64,000 nucleotides of DNA from Fervidibacillus halotolerans (lineage in GTDB: Bacteria > Bacillota > Bacilli > Bacillales > Caldibacillaceae): assembly GCF_026547205.1 (NCBI RefSeq), contig NZ_CP106877.1:1762771-1826770 (forward strand), given 5' to 3'. Below are positions 1-10,081 of this stretch, in pieces. The position numbers and the translations under genes are program-made. Position 1 is the first letter of the stretch, and each line of letters starts with the position of its first letter. Under the pieces are notes generated by a model, which worked only from the letters and a program-made list of their open reading frames with translations, ran no database searches and was not told where the DNA came from.

Positions 1-413
1 ACTGAATAAATAAATTCTTCCATCCTCGCTTCCGCACTTTCCATCGTTCGTGCATTTTGAATTAATGCAATCGGATCTGTAATTTTCCAAACGGCATAAT
101 TGTCAATCAACATCCGCTTTTTATCCTTCGTATTAATCTCTGCTTCTTGTACATCTAAAGTCATTTGATATTTTGGTAAAGTAGTTACCGTTTGAATAAA
201 AGGAATCTTCATTTTCAATCCAGGTTCTTTAATAACGCGTTTGACTTCACCGAATTGGCGAACGACTTTATATTCTCCTTCTTTAACGATGAACACATTC
301 GTTAAAAGGAGTACGAGAAGTCCAATAAGAATGATAAAGAAGATGCCAAATTTGACCCAAAATTTTACAGGAAAATCATTCCGTTTCTCTTCCATATCGA
401 TCACTTTACTCAT
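1..413 (-). CDS. hflC: HflC, SPFH/band 7 membrane protease modulator (N-terminal part, cut by window edge)
   Basis: The gene starts at 413 and runs off the left edge, so only about 137 N-terminal residues are visible. The start ATG lies inside the last codons of hflK (8-bp overlap, ATGAGTAA), which points to translational coupling. There is one transmembrane helix at about residues 20-42 (IIFLIGLLVLLLTNVF-like), followed by the start of an SPFH domain with the motif VKEGEYKVVRQFGEV and a conserved EPGLKMKIPF segment. HflC pairs with HflK to form a large membrane complex that, in other bacteria, surrounds the FtsH protease and controls its access to membrane substrates. HflK is identified separately upstream, which makes the assignment firm. 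The C-terminal half cannot be judged. Confidence 0.9.
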   Translation of the reverse strand, partial: MSKVIDMEEKRNDFPVKFWVKFGIFFIILIGLLVLLLTNVFIVKEGEYKVVRQFGEVKRVIKEPGLKMKIPFIQTVTTLPKYQMTLDVQEAEINTKDKKRMLIDNYAVWKITDPIALIQNARTMESAEARMEEFIYS

Positions 414-1383
414 TCTTATCACTTCCTTCCGTTGTTGACTCCTTATCCGTCGTCACCACATTTTCCAAAGGACGGATCGGGAAATATTTTAATGTTTCAC
501 CATCATCATTCATAATATAAATTTCTGCATTTGGAAGAACTTGTTCCAATGTCTCGATAATTAACCTGTCACGGGTGATTTCCGGATTTTTTTTGTATTC
601 TTCATATAACTTATTAAATACAGCTACACCACCGCGGGCCTCTTCAATACGAGCAGCTTTTTCCCCTTCGGCACGGCTGATGATCGCGTCCTTTTGTCCT
701 TCCGCTTCCCGGATTTTTTGATTTCGATATTTTTGCGCTTCGTTAATTTTCGTATTCATCGTCTCACGGGCATCGGTAACGTTCGTAAATGCCGCCCGAA
801 CTTCATCATTTGGAAGCTCCACATCTTGTAATTTTACCGCTAAAATCGAAACACCGATATCGTACCGATTGATTAAATCAGTCAATAATTCTCGAACATT
901 CGCTTCAATTTCAGCCCGACCATCCGTCAATGCTTCATCGATTTTTGAACTTCCTATAATACTACGTAAAGACGAACTTGTCGCATTATATAGGATATCC
1001 TCAGGATTATCAGAATGAAAAAGAAATTTTATCGGGTCAATTATTTTCCATTGAACGACCATGTCGGCAATGACGATATTTTCATCTCCAGTTATCATTT
1101 TCGTATCTTCAATATTATCCGATACAATTTCTCCATCCTTTTCTTCATAACCGAACTGGAGACTAAAGGTTTCTTTCGATAATTTTTCAACGGACTGAAT
1201 CGGCCAAGGCATTTTAAACTTTAATCCTGGTTCGGTGACAGTCGTTTCTGCCTTTCCAAAAGTTAAAATAACTGCCTGTTCTGATTCATCGACGGTATAC
1301 CATGATGTAAAGGCAACTAGGCCTAAAATCAATATGCCGAACACAAGGCCGACGACAGTATATATTTGTTTCAAGCTAACCAT
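406..1383 (-). CDS. hflK: HflK, SPFH/band 7 membrane protease modulator
   Basis: 325 aa. One transmembrane helix lies at about residues 9-28, followed by an SPFH/band 7 domain (about 30-210) and a charged helical stretch rich in Glu, Lys and Arg (about 205-245, EAEGQKDAIISRAEGEKAAR), which is the coiled-coil part of HflK/flotillin-like proteins. The tail is acidic and low in complexity. It is expected to assemble with HflC around the FtsH protease in the cytoplasmic membrane; this role comes from family knowledge. The start has a GAAAGGAAG ribosome binding site and a promoter-like pair sits just upstream (1406-1434). The hflK-hflC pair lies directly downstream of phoR on the same strand, 223 bp away, so it probably has its own promoter. 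Confidence 0.92.
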   Translation of the reverse strand: MVSLKQIYTVVGLVFGILILGLVAFTSWYTVDESEQAVILTFGKAETTVTEPGLKFKMPWPIQSVEKLSKETFSLQFGYEEKDGEIVSDNIEDTKMITGDENIVIADMVVQWKIIDPIKFLFHSDNPEDILYNATSSSLRSIIGSSKIDEALTDGRAEIEANVRELLTDLINRYDIGVSILAVKLQDVELPNDEVRAAFTNVTDARETMNTKINEAQKYRNQKIREAEGQKDAIISRAEGEKAARIEEARGGVAVFNKLYEEYKKNPEITRDRLIIETLEQVLPNAEIYIMNDDGETLKYFPIRPLENVVTTDKESTTEGSDKNE

Positions 1384-1405
1384 CGAATCTTCCTTTCTTT
1401 TTGAT

Positions 1406-1434
1406 TTTATATTATTTAATACGGTTTAGATCAA
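1406..1434 (-). promoter_or_regulatory. Candidate sigma-A promoter of hflKC
   Basis: On the minus strand, TTGATC (1429-1434) and TATAAA (1406-1411) are 17 bp apart, ending about 22 bp before the hflK start codon. The implied leader is very short but still contains the ribosome binding site. Found by eye only. Confidence 0.4.
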
Positions 1435-1606
1435 ACTAGGTTTCATTATTTTACAAACAATAAAAATTTGCCAACTGGAAAATACGAGAAGAAACAACGA
1501 TTGGACATGTTATGAAAAGATCAGAACTCACCAATGGCATAATTTTATATGATCCGTTATCAGAGTGGCACAAATGGAAATGTCCCAATTTGAAGAGGGG
1601 TCAATG

Positions 1607-3397
1607 CTATGGTTGGAGACCGCGTGATAACCCCTTTCCATTCTCCCCTTTGTATCGGTTCGGTAGTTTAACGATGAAGGTTGAACCTTTTCCTAATTCA
1701 CTTTCCACCTGGATTTCACCCGAATGGGCTTCAACCAAATGTTTAACAATCGCTAGTCCAAGACCTGTACCCCCAGAGTTTCGACTCCTTGCTTTATCCA
1801 CTCGATAAAACCGTTCGAAAATTCTTGGAATTTCCTTTGGATCGATTCCTATCCCCGTATCTTTCACGGATAATTGGGTATATTCTTTCCTTTGATCGAT
1901 CGTAATTTGAACCGTTCCTCCCTTAGGTGTATATGTAATCCCATTGGAGATTAGATTGATTAATATTTGTTTAATCCGCAAGAAATCGCCTTCGATTAAC
2001 GTTTCCTGTTGCTTTGGATATAAAATTTGAATTTGTTTTTCTTCCGCAGAACTTTCGAGCATGCGAACGGTTTCTTCAATGGCTTGGTTAATATTCATTC
2101 GTTCGATTTGTAAGGTGAATCCTTCCTGTTCAATTTTTGATAACTCGAGCAAATCATTAATAAGTGATTGCAACCGCTCACTTTCTTTGTAAATAATCGA
2201 TAAAAATGTTTCAAGGGCGTCACAATCGTTTTTTGCCCCATCTAACAAGGTTTCCGTAAATCCTTTTATCGAAGTAATCGGGGTCTTTAATTCATGGGAA
2301 ACGTTGGCAACAAAGTCTTTACGAATTTGTTCTAATTTTTTCAATTCGGTAATGTCATGGAAAACTAACACGATTCCTTTCCATTCATTGTGATAACTAA
2401 TAATTGGCGCACCATAAATTTCAAAATGTTTCATATAAATTTGAATCGGGATGATAACTTGTTTTCGAATGGTTTGTTCGGTCATAAATACTTCTTCAAT
2501 AATGTTTTTGATTTCCTCATGTTCGATGAAATCACTGTATAAACGTCCATTGATTTGATCGCCATCGACGTGAAAGGTTTCATTATAGGTCCGATTTGTC
2601 AGCCGAATATAGCCTTTATCATCTATTAAAATAAGACCGGATCCCATATGTTCGATGATCGTCATCAATCGATCCGTCTGCATTTCTTGCTCCCTTTTAA
2701 ACTTTTGTAAATTCCGCGCCAATATGTTAATCGATGAGTTTAATAAATTAAATTCCCCATAATCTTCATATGTCCGGATTTGATAATTTCCCTTTGCCAA
2801 TTCAATCGCTGCCTTTGTCGCCGATTCCACCGGTTTTATATAGATTGAAGTAATTCGAGATCCGATATATAAAATCATGAAAAAGGCTGACCCCAAACTG
2901 AAGAAGAGGATCATCCAGATTTGTTTTGTTACCGTGTTTAGCTCATCGATCATCCGCTCCATTATCAAAATAGCGGAGGGCTGGTTCCCAAATTCGATAA
3001 CCCTCCAATAATAAAATTGCCCATTTTCAGTTCCTTGGTACAATCCTGAATCTTGATGATGGACATTTTTTAAAATTTTCGAAATCATTTGTTCGCCCGT
3101 TTTTTCATACAGCCCTTTCGTACTTTGAAAAATAGGGTTCCCTTCATTCGTAATAATGAAAAACTCCCCATTCAATGTTTCCTTGACGATCTCCATTTGT
3201 TCGTCATTAAAAGGAAACAAGCTTCCTTCTTTTTCTAACTGGTTCACAATCAAATCGGTTTCCTTTGTTGTATGTTCTTGAATCGTTCTGACAAAATAAT
3301 TTTCAAACAATTGACCTAATAAAAAGCCAAGGGCCATGAAAACGACGATAATTAAGGAAATCAGGGCGAAAAATAATTGAAATCGGAATTTTTTCAT
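1607..3397 (-). CDS. phoR: PhoR-type sensor histidine kinase (phosphate response)
   Basis: 596 aa. Layout: transmembrane helix 8-30, extracytoplasmic sensor region about 31-158, second helix about 160-180, HAMP-like linker 181-235, PAS domain about 240-350, then HisKA and HATPase. The phospho-accepting His is H368 ([12 protein letters not shown]). The N box has N485 ([11 protein letters not shown]), with Gly in place of the usual Ala/Ser, followed by DTGIGI (513-518) and GGTGLGL (542-548). It autophosphorylates and passes phosphate to PhoP; the signal in Bacillus is linked to wall teichoic acid intermediates under phosphate limitation. phoP and phoR overlap by 4 bp (ATGA), so they are coupled. 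The location next to mdh is the same as in Bacillus, which supports PhoR over other kinases of this class. Confidence 0.95.
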   Translation of the reverse strand: MKKFRFQLFFALISLIIVVFMALGFLLGQLFENYFVRTIQEHTTKETDLIVNQLEKEGSLFPFNDEQMEIVKETLNGEFFIITNEGNPIFQSTKGLYEKTGEQMISKILKNVHHQDSGLYQGTENGQFYYWRVIEFGNQPSAILIMERMIDELNTVTKQIWMILFFSLGSAFFMILYIGSRITSIYIKPVESATKAAIELAKGNYQIRTYEDYGEFNLLNSSINILARNLQKFKREQEMQTDRLMTIIEHMGSGLILIDDKGYIRLTNRTYNETFHVDGDQINGRLYSDFIEHEEIKNIIEEVFMTEQTIRKQVIIPIQIYMKHFEIYGAPIISYHNEWKGIVLVFHDITELKKLEQIRKDFVANVSHELKTPITSIKGFTETLLDGAKNDCDALETFLSIIYKESERLQSLINDLLELSKIEQEGFTLQIERMNINQAIEETVRMLESSAEEKQIQILYPKQQETLIEGDFLRIKQILINLISNGITYTPKGGTVQITIDQRKEYTQLSVKDTGIGIDPKEIPRIFERFYRVDKARSRNSGGTGLGLAIVKHLVEAHSGEIQVESELGKGSTFIVKLPNRYKGENGKGLSRGLQP

Positions 3398-4107
3398 GCT
3401 TTCGGCTCCTCGAATTTGTAACCAAGGCCCCGAATCGTTTTAATATATTTTGGTTTTCTCGTATCCTCCTCGATTTTTTCACGGAGATGGCTAATATGCA
3501 CATCCACAATCCGCGTATCACCGACGAAATCATAATTCCAAACTGCATTTAAAAGTTGATCCCTGGTCAGCACCCGGCCTTTATTTTTCACTAAATAAAC
3601 GAGAAGTTCAAATTCCTTTGGAGTAAATTCAATGGGTTGTTCATTTAAATATACTTCATATTGTTCGGGTAAAATCGTCAGTTCTCCAAGTTGGATTTTT
3701 TCGTCGTCCCGTTGGTTAGGGATGGACGAATCTTGAAAATTTTGCGTCCTTCTTAAAATGGCTTTTACCCTTGCTACAACTTCTCGGGGACTGAATGGTT
3801 TTGTCATATAATCATCCGCCCCTAATTCCAAGCCGAGCACTTTATCAAATTCATCGTCCTTTGCAGTCAGCATTAAAATTGGTGTTTGAATTTGTTGTTT
3901 TCGAATTTCTTTACAAACTTCGATTCCATCTAATTTTGGCAACATTAAATCCAAAATTATCAAATCAGGGTTTTCCCTTTCTGCTACATTTAAGGCTTCT
4001 TGTCCATCATAGGCCTTCAATACATCGAAACCCGATTGCTTTAAATTGTATTCCAATAGGGTAACGATCGATTCTTCATCATCAACGACTAAAATTGTTT
4101 TTGCCAT
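3394..4107 (-). CDS. phoP: PhoP response regulator, OmpR family
   Basis: 237 aa. An N-terminal receiver domain (1-120) has acidic residues D9 and D10, phospho-acceptor D53 (LILDLMLP) and K103 (MTKPFSP). A C-terminal winged helix (about 138-235) follows, with the RVDVHISHLREK and IRGLGYKF motifs of the OmpR/PhoB type. When phosphorylated by PhoR it binds Pho boxes and switches on phosphate scavenging genes. It is separated from mdh by a strong terminator (4262-4314), so phoPR forms its own transcription unit. Start ATG has GTGGAGGACTC upstream. Confidence 0.95.
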   Translation of the reverse strand: MAKTILVVDDEESIVTLLEYNLKQSGFDVLKAYDGQEALNVAERENPDLIILDLMLPKLDGIEVCKEIRKQQIQTPILMLTAKDDEFDKVLGLELGADDYMTKPFSPREVVARVKAILRRTQNFQDSSIPNQRDDEKIQLGELTILPEQYEVYLNEQPIEFTPKEFELLVYLVKNKGRVLTRDQLLNAVWNYDFVGDTRIVDVHISHLREKIEEDTRKPKYIKTIRGLGYKFEEPKA

Positions 4108-4261
4108 AAAATGAGTCCTCCACTATGTTCAATTCTTATAATCATTATAACAAGTTCCCTCTATAAACCAAAGATATCCATTTTTCCCCGTGTTATTTGA
4201 GGAAGGGAAGGAAAAGGGACAAATTTTAATAACTTCCGGGTTCCCATAGCCCCTATGATAA

Positions 4262-4314
4262 ATGAAAAAAGCTGTCTCATACGTATGGGTGTGAACCTTT
4301 TTGAGACAGCTTGA
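4262..4314 (-). terminator. Rho-independent terminator after citZ-icd-mdh
   Basis: Perfect 11-bp inverted repeat (AAGCTGTCTCA at 4269-4279 with TGAGACAGCTT at 4302-4312), followed on the minus strand by a T-rich run. It lies 23 bp beyond the mdh stop codon. Its arm shares the GCTGTC core with three other terminators in this window. Confidence 0.85.
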
Positions 4315-4336
4315 ATACAATCGAATGTGTTTCCTT

Positions 4337-5275
4337 TTAAACTAAAGCTTTCATCACATTCCGTACAGATTGGGCAGATTTTTCCAAGGCACGCTTTTCC
4401 TCTTCTAATAATTCCAGCTCAATTATTTTTTCGATACCCTTTCCACCGAGAATGACAGGGACACCGAGATAAATTCCGTTAAACCCGTATTCTCCTTCTA
4501 AATAGGCGATGGCGGGTAAAATACGTCTCTGATCTTTCAAAATTGCTTCAACCATTTCCACTAATGAGGCAGCAGGTGCATAGTAGGCACTACCATTACC
4601 TAATAAGTTCACAATTTCACCGCCACCTTTTCTCGTCCTTTCGATAATCTCTTCTAAACGTTTTTGAGGGATTAATTTTTCAAGGGGTATACCTCCAGCG
4701 TAAGAATATCGGACGAGAGGAACCATATCATCGCCATGCCCACCTAGAACAAAACCGGTAACATCTTTAACGGAAACATTTAATTCTTGCGCAATAAATG
4801 TGCGAAAGCGGGACGTATCCAATACACCGGATTGACCGATGACTCGATTTTTTGAAAAACCAGATTCCTTAAAAACGGTATACGTCATCGCATCGACCGG
4901 ATTCGTTAAAACGATAATATAACTATTAGGAGAATATTTCACAATTTCCTTCGTAACGCTTTTCATGATTTTTTGATTCGTCTGTACTAAATCATCTCGA
5001 CTCATCCCTGGTTTTCGGGCAATACCTGCGGTGATGATTACAATATCAGAATCCTTTATATCCTGATAATCCGATGTGCCGATAATATTTGCATCGAATC
5101 CTTGAACGGGGCTTGCTTCTAACATATCTAAAGCTTTTCCCTTCGTAGGCCCTTCAGCGTTTGGTAGATCGATCAAAACGATGTCCCCCAATTCCTTTTG
5201 TGCGAGTAAAAAAGCGGTTGTTGACCCAGTAAAGCCGGCACCAATCACCGATATTTTTTTTCTTTTATTGACCAT
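4337..5275 (-). CDS. mdh: Malate dehydrogenase (NAD)
   Basis: 312 aa from the chosen start, the same length as Bacillus Mdh. Two adjacent ATGs exist (5278 and 5275); the second is better spaced from the AAAGGGGGGAG ribosome binding site. A longer upstream in-frame ATG has no such site. Rossmann motif [10 protein letters not shown] (12-21), NAD-selecting Asp near residue 36 (IVLIDLP), substrate Arg loop [10 protein letters not shown] and catalytic His in GGHGDDMVP are visible. It oxidises malate to oxaloacetate in the TCA cycle; it belongs to the LDH-like MDH type 3 group. Last gene of citZ-icd-mdh. Confidence 0.97.
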   Translation of the reverse strand: MVNKRKKISVIGAGFTGSTTAFLLAQKELGDIVLIDLPNAEGPTKGKALDMLEASPVQGFDANIIGTSDYQDIKDSDIVIITAGIARKPGMSRDDLVQTNQKIMKSVTKEIVKYSPNSYIIVLTNPVDAMTYTVFKESGFSKNRVIGQSGVLDTSRFRTFIAQELNVSVKDVTGFVLGGHGDDMVPLVRYSYAGGIPLEKLIPQKRLEEIIERTRKGGGEIVNLLGNGSAYYAPAASLVEMVEAILKDQRRILPAIAYLEGEYGFNGIYLGVPVILGGKGIEKIIELELLEEEKRALEKSAQSVRNVMKALV

Positions 5276-5349
5276 CATTCTCCCCCCTTTTATAAATAAC
5301 CGGCTGATGCATAACACACAGCCGGTTGAATCCCTTTTTCCCGTGAAGC

Positions 5350-6618
5350 TTATTCCATATTCTCAATTAATTTCGTACCGAATTCAGAACATTTCACTTC
5401 TGTTGCTCCATCCATTAACCGAGCAAAATCATAAGTAACGACTTTGGATGCGATCGTTTTTTCCATCGACCGAATGATTAAGTCCGCTGCTTCATTCCAT
5501 CCGATATGTTGCAACATTAAGACACCAGATAGGATGACCGATGACGGATTCACTTTATCCAAGCCCGCATATTTCGGTGCTGTACCGTGAGTCGCCTCAA
5601 AAATTGCATGACCGGTTTCGTAGTTGATGTTTGCACCCGGGGCAATACCGATTCCACCAACTTGGGCAGCTAAAGCATCGGAAATATAGTCTCCGTTTAA
5701 GTTCATCGTTGCCACGACATCAAATTCCTTCGGACGAGTTAAAATTTGTTGTAAGAATATATCTGCAATAGCATCTTTAATAATGATTTTTCCTGCTTTT
5801 TCCGCATCTTGTTGAGCTTTATTCGCAGCTTCTACGCCATCTTTTTCTTTAATCCGATCATATTCAGCCCAAGTGAACACACGATCGCCGAATTCTCTTT
5901 CAGCAAGTTCATAACCCCAGTTTTTAAATGCCCCTTCCGTAAATTTCATAATATTTCCTTTATGAACGAGGGTTACGGATTTCCGTCCTTCTTTAATTGC
6001 ATAGTTAATCGCCGCACGGACGAGTCTTTCCGTTCCTTCTCTCGATACTGGTTTAATACCAATTCCGGAAGTTTCAGGGAAACGAATTTTTTGAACGCCC
6101 ATTTCTTTTTGTAAAAATTCGATTACCTTTTTCACTTCTGGCGTACCTTCTTTATATTCGATTCCTGCATAAATATCTTCCGTATTTTCCCGGAAAATAA
6201 CCATATCCGTATCTTGAGGACGTTTTACTGGTGAAGGTACACCTTCAAACCATCGGACAGGACGTAGGCAAACAAACAAATCCAATTCTTGACGCAATGC
6301 CACATTTAAAGAACGAATTCCTCCACCGATCGGTGTTGTAAGCGGTCCTTTAATTGCGATGATATGCTCCCGAATAACATCCAAAGTCTCTTGTGGCAAC
6401 CATTCACCGGTTTGATTAAAGGCCTTTTCTCCTGCTAACACTTCTTTCCAAACAATTTTCTTTTCACCACGGTATGCTTTTTCCACTGCTGCATCCAATA
6501 CACGGGAAGCTGCTCGCCAAATATCCGGCCCCGTTCCATCTCCTTCAATAAACGGAATGATTGGATCATTCGGTACATTTAATACTCCATTTGTTACTGT
6601 GATTTTTTTTCCATCCAT
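5350..6618 (-). CDS. icd: Isocitrate dehydrogenase (NADP)
   Basis: 422 aa from the ATG at 6618, which has GGAGGG ten bases upstream; an ATG six codons earlier overlaps that site and is unlikely. Visible motifs: [12 protein letters not shown] near the N-terminus, the substrate loop [13 protein letters not shown] containing the serine that is phosphorylated in enteric enzymes, [12 protein letters not shown], and [17 protein letters not shown]. It converts isocitrate to 2-oxoglutarate with production of NADPH. It lies between citZ and mdh, 74 bp from mdh, and has no terminator between, so the three genes are likely one operon. Confidence 0.97.
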   Translation of the reverse strand: MDGKKITVTNGVLNVPNDPIIPFIEGDGTGPDIWRAASRVLDAAVEKAYRGEKKIVWKEVLAGEKAFNQTGEWLPQETLDVIREHIIAIKGPLTTPIGGGIRSLNVALRQELDLFVCLRPVRWFEGVPSPVKRPQDTDMVIFRENTEDIYAGIEYKEGTPEVKKVIEFLQKEMGVQKIRFPETSGIGIKPVSREGTERLVRAAINYAIKEGRKSVTLVHKGNIMKFTEGAFKNWGYELAEREFGDRVFTWAEYDRIKEKDGVEAANKAQQDAEKAGKIIIKDAIADIFLQQILTRPKEFDVVATMNLNGDYISDALAAQVGGIGIAPGANINYETGHAIFEATHGTAPKYAGLDKVNPSSVILSGVLMLQHIGWNEAADLIIRSMEKTIASKVVTYDFARLMDGATEVKCSEFGTKLIENME

Positions 6619-6733
6619 TTTGTTCAATCCCTCCATCAGTCATGTTGAAGGCTAGGAGCAATTTCTACTCCTAACCTAATCAAGCCCTTGAAAAAGGTCA
6701 CATGTAAGTTCCCATTCATATTTTACTAAAAAA

Positions 6734-7849
6734 TCAGCGATCTTCCAGTTTTACGTATTCTTGTTTTTTCGGTCCGATGTATTCAGCACGTGGACGAATC
6801 AATCGGTTGTTATCGTATTGTTCCAAAATGTGGGCTAGCCAACCGGATACACGACTTACGGCAAAAATCGGCGTAAACAAATCATGATCAATTCCTAGAC
6901 TATGATAAACAGAAGCGGAATAGAAGTCTACATTCGGTGGAATGTTCTTTTGTCTAGTAACAATTTCTTCAATTTTCACCGACATATCATACCATTTTCG
7001 TTCACCGGTTAAAGTCGTTAGTTTTTCAGACATCTTTTTCAAATGTTTTGCACGGGGATCCCCTTTTCGATATACCCGATGTCCGAAGCCCATAATTTTT
7101 TCTTTATTTTCCAATTTCCTTTGAATATACGATTCAACATTTTCGATGGAACCGATTTCCGTTAGCATTTTCATCACTTGTTCATTAGCCCCCCCATGTA
7201 AAGGACCTTTCAAAGCCCCGATGGCAGAAGTAATTCCTGAATAAACATCCGATAATGTGGCGACACAGACTCGGGCGGTAAAGGTGGATGCGTTAAATTC
7301 ATGATCAGCGTGAAGTACTAATGCTTTATTGAACGCATCAACGGCAATTTCATCCGGATCTTCCCCATTTAACATGTAGAGGAAATTAGCTGCAAAACTC
7401 AAATCTTTTCGAGGTGCAACAGGTTCCAAGCCTTTCCGAATTCTTGAAAACGCCGTCACTAAAGTCGGCATTTTCGCTTGTAAACGAATCGCCTTTCTGT
7501 AGTTGGCATCGCTATCCAATAGATCAGCTTCGTCATCAAATAATCCTAAATACGATACGGCGGTACGAAGGGCAGCCATCGGATGTACTTTATCGATGGG
7601 ATACGTTTTAAAATGTTGGATCACTTCATCTGGAATTTCGGCGTTTTCTGCAAGTTCCTTTTTCAAGTTTTCCAACTCATCTTTTTTCGGCAATCGACGG
7701 TGCCAAAGTAGAAAGACGATTTCCTCAAAGGATGAATTTTCAGCTAAGTCATCGATATCGTAGCCGACATAAGTTAATTTGTCATCAATAATCGAACTGA
7801 TTGTAGTCGTTGCGGCAACTACCCCTTCTAAACCTTTTGTCACACTCAT
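6734..7849 (-). CDS. citZ: Citrate synthase
   Basis: 371 aa, the typical length of the Bacillus CitZ enzyme. Catalytic residues lie in GPLHGGANEQV (His, about residue 217), GFGHRVYRKGDPRA (His, about 255) and NVDFYSASVYHSLG (Asp, about 307). It condenses acetyl-CoA and oxaloacetate to citrate. First gene of citZ-icd-mdh, transcribed away from ytvI. The long upstream region (7850-8464) carries sequence repeats and a cre-like site. The ribosome binding site is AAAGGGAG. Confidence 0.97.
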   Translation of the reverse strand: MSVTKGLEGVVAATTTISSIIDDKLTYVGYDIDDLAENSSFEEIVFLLWHRRLPKKDELENLKKELAENAEIPDEVIQHFKTYPIDKVHPMAALRTAVSYLGLFDDEADLLDSDANYRKAIRLQAKMPTLVTAFSRIRKGLEPVAPRKDLSFAANFLYMLNGEDPDEIAVDAFNKALVLHADHEFNASTFTARVCVATLSDVYSGITSAIGALKGPLHGGANEQVMKMLTEIGSIENVESYIQRKLENKEKIMGFGHRVYRKGDPRAKHLKKMSEKLTTLTGERKWYDMSVKIEEIVTRQKNIPPNVDFYSASVYHSLGIDHDLFTPIFAVSRVSGWLAHILEQYDNNRLIRPRAEYIGPKKQEYVKLEDR

Positions 7850-7993
7850 TGGAATCTCCCTTTCTTTATATTTTTATAAAAAACTATTCATTTTCAAAAA
7901 AATACTTCCCCTTTTTCAATATACTATCTCTTCCCGTCTATTACCTCCTATTTTTACATAGTTTTTGATAATAAATCAAAATTATTTCGAATA

Positions 7994-8064
7994 ATAAACT
8001 TATTATTATGTTTATAAACTTATTTTATTATAGGGATACGAAAATGAAAAAGAAAATGCTTACA
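7994..8064 (-). promoter_or_regulatory. Candidate citZ control region: 20-bp spaced repeat, TATAAT box and cre-like site
   Basis: Two identical 10-bp near-palindromes ATAAACTTAT lie at 7994-8003 and 8014-8023, exactly 20 bp apart (about two helical turns). A minus-strand TATAAT is at 8027-8032, and AGAAAATGCTTACA at 8051-8064 matches 12 of 14 positions of the CcpA cre consensus. An alternative promoter for citZ (TTGATT, 17 bp, TAAAAA) lies closer to the gene. In Bacillus subtilis citZ is repressed by CcpA and CcpC; the ATAA/TTAT half sites resemble CcpC boxes but the spacing is not exact. The rest of the 615-bp gap (7850-8464) is AT-rich with no ORF; an imperfect palindrome lies at 8168-8210. 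Confidence 0.4.
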
Positions 8065-8464
8065 AAATTAACTTTCAAAAAAAAATGTGTTTTCTACTAT
8101 TTTAACGGTACCAAAATATATTATAACTGAATATTCTCCTTTCGTGAATGAATTTTATAAAAAATGTGAATGAAATAATATTTTTTTAAAAAAATAATAT
8201 GTTTTCATTCCCTCATATGCTGTTTTAATCCGATTTTTTCTGTTTTATGTACAAATCTATACTTTTATATTTTTATAGAAAGGAATCGTGTTCTCTACGA
8301 TTTTGCTATGAATGAATCGCCTTTTCACCTATAAAGTCACATAAAATTCTATCCTCTATTAAAAAAATTGAAGGTGCTGAAAGAGACTCTTTCCATTTTT
8401 TCAAACAGCAGGTACAATAAATATATTGAAGTGTAAAAATATTTCAATTTAGGGGGATGGATGG

Positions 8465-9571
8465 TTGATACCCGTTTTTTTACAAAGATCGCTCCGATTT
8501 TTGTTCGTGATTATCGCAATGGTTTTTATAATCATCGCGGGCTATTTTATTGCGACACTCACCTACCCTTTTATTTTCGCATGGATAATTGCCTTTTTAA
8601 TGAATCCGCTCGTCAATTTTGTTCAAGTAAAAGGGAAAGTACCCCGACCGTTATCCGTTTTAATCGTTATGATCGCCTTTTTTAGCCTAATTGTAGCCTT
8701 TTTCATCTTCCTCATTTCTGAACTAATCTCCGGTACGGAATACTTGGCAAAAACGTTACCTTCACAAATTGTTAATTTAACCGAATACATTGAAAAATGG
8801 ATTATGGAAAAGGTCGTCCCCTTTTTCAACCAAATCAGTACCTTTTTTGAAACATTGGGAAAGGATCAGCAAAATCAAATTGTCCAAAATATCCAATCCA
8901 TCGGTACCGAGTTAGCCACGACAATTGGATCCCTTTTACAAAGCTTATTAACGAAAATCCCGACGGTAATCAGTTGGTTCCCAAATGCAGCAACTGTATT
9001 AATTTTAACGATTTTAGCCACATTTTTTATTAGTAAAGATTGGTACAAATTAAAAAAAGATGCAGGAAAATGGATACCAATTAAAATAAAAGATAGTAGT
9101 ATGAAGGTTTATTTAGATTTGCGACGTGCCCTATTCGGTTTTATTCGAGCCCAATTAACATTAATTTCGATTACCGCCATAATCGTTCTATTAGGTCTAT
9201 TGATCCTTCGCATCGATCACGCAGTAACCATCGCTATATTTATCGGTTTTATCGATTTACTTCCTTATTTGGGAACCGGCTTCGTTTTTGTACCATGGAT
9301 TATTTACGAAATGATTTCTCAAAATTATTCACTAGGAATTGGACTAGCCGTTTTATATGTCATTGTCATTGTTCAGCGCCAGTTAATGGAACCAAAAGTC
9401 GTTTCCACTAATATCGGGATCAGTCCCCTCGGAACGCTCGTTGCCCTTTTCGTCGGTCTGAAACTATTCGGAGTGATTGGACTGATTATCGGACCTATTA
9501 TCGCCGTTATTATTGTCGCTTTGTACAAAGCAAATATCTTCCATGATTTATGGAATTTTATTAAAGGATAG
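8465..9571 (+). CDS. ytvI: YtvI, sporulation-linked AI-2E family membrane protein
   Basis: 368 aa from a TTG start, eight bases after AGGGGG; nearby ATGs are out of frame. About eight membrane helices in the arrangement of the AI-2E/PerM family: an N-terminal pair (about 10-50), one at 60-90, an amphipathic loop (about 90-160), then helices at about 170-195, 220-260, 265-295, 300-330 and 335-360. The family signature LPYLGTGFVFVPW and the PRQ-like QRQLMEPK motif are present. YtvI of B. subtilis belongs to the mother-cell sporulation set; its substrate is unknown. It is divergent from citZ, as in Bacillus. Confidence 0.88.
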   Translation: MIPVFLQRSLRFLFVIIAMVFIIIAGYFIATLTYPFIFAWIIAFLMNPLVNFVQVKGKVPRPLSVLIVMIAFFSLIVAFFIFLISELISGTEYLAKTLPSQIVNLTEYIEKWIMEKVVPFFNQISTFFETLGKDQQNQIVQNIQSIGTELATTIGSLLQSLLTKIPTVISWFPNAATVLILTILATFFISKDWYKLKKDAGKWIPIKIKDSSMKVYLDLRRALFGFIRAQLTLISITAIIVLLGLLILRIDHAVTIAIFIGFIDLLPYLGTGFVFVPWIIYEMISQNYSLGIGLAVLYVIVIVQRQLMEPKVVSTNIGISPLGTLVALFVGLKLFGVIGLIIGPIIAVIIVALYKANIFHDLWNFIKG

Positions 9572-9619
9572 GAATCCGTCCTTATACTTCGATGGGCAAT
9601 GGCGGTGAACATAGAAAAT

Positions 9620-9661
9620 ACGGGGATGCTAATTCGTCTATAGACGTTTTAACATCCCCGT
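9620..9661 (-). terminator. Bidirectional terminator between ytvI and fxsA
   Basis: 10-bp inverted repeat (TACGGGGATG at 9620-9629 and CATCCCCGTA at 9652-9661) with a 22-base loop, between two convergent genes. On the minus strand it is followed by TTTTC. It probably ends fxsA and may also end ytvI. Confidence 0.6.
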
Positions 9662-9664
9662 AAA

Positions 9665-10051
9665 TTATCGAATGATTGTTATCGTTCGGCGATCGATCCA
9701 TTTCATAAACGCTGTTTTTAACAATGGCTTCACCGTTTTTCTCGTTGGTGGAAGTAGTAAATAAAAACCAGCCACATCCGTTATAAATCCAGGAGTCAAT
9801 AGGAAGGCTGCACCAAAAAGAATGCATAATCCATCCAGTAAAAGATCACCGGGGGGTTGTCCCATTTCCAATTGACGCCTAACCGAACGAATCGTTTCAA
9901 GTCCCTGCTGCTTCGCTAAATAGGCACCTGCAACTCCTGTCAAGATAATGAGTCCAACGGTGATTCCGATTCCAAACGTCTTTCCTGATAATAGCAACAC
10001 GCCGATTTCCATTGCAGGAAGGACGATAAATATCGGAATAATCCACTTCAT
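9665..10051 (-). CDS. fxsA: FxsA family membrane protein
   Basis: 128 aa from ATG at 10051 (AGGCGGTG ribosome binding site; a GTG three codons earlier is too close to it). Three to four hydrophobic segments: about 2-22, 25-47 (IGITVGLIILTGVAGAYLA) and 75-105. The conserved FxsA core is seen in PAMEIGVLLLSGKTFG and in PGFITDVAGFYLLLPPTR. FxsA of E. coli relieves phage T7 exclusion by the F plasmid; its cell function in Bacillus is unknown. It follows pyk by 30 bp, so it is probably the last gene of pfkA-pyk-fxsA. Confidence 0.9.
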   Translation of the reverse strand: MKWIIPIFIVLPAMEIGVLLLSGKTFGIGITVGLIILTGVAGAYLAKQQGLETIRSVRRQLEMGQPPGDLLLDGLCILFGAAFLLTPGFITDVAGFYLLLPPTRKTVKPLLKTAFMKWIDRRTITIIR

Positions 10052-10081
10052 TTTTTTCACCGCCTAACAACGTTTACCCTT

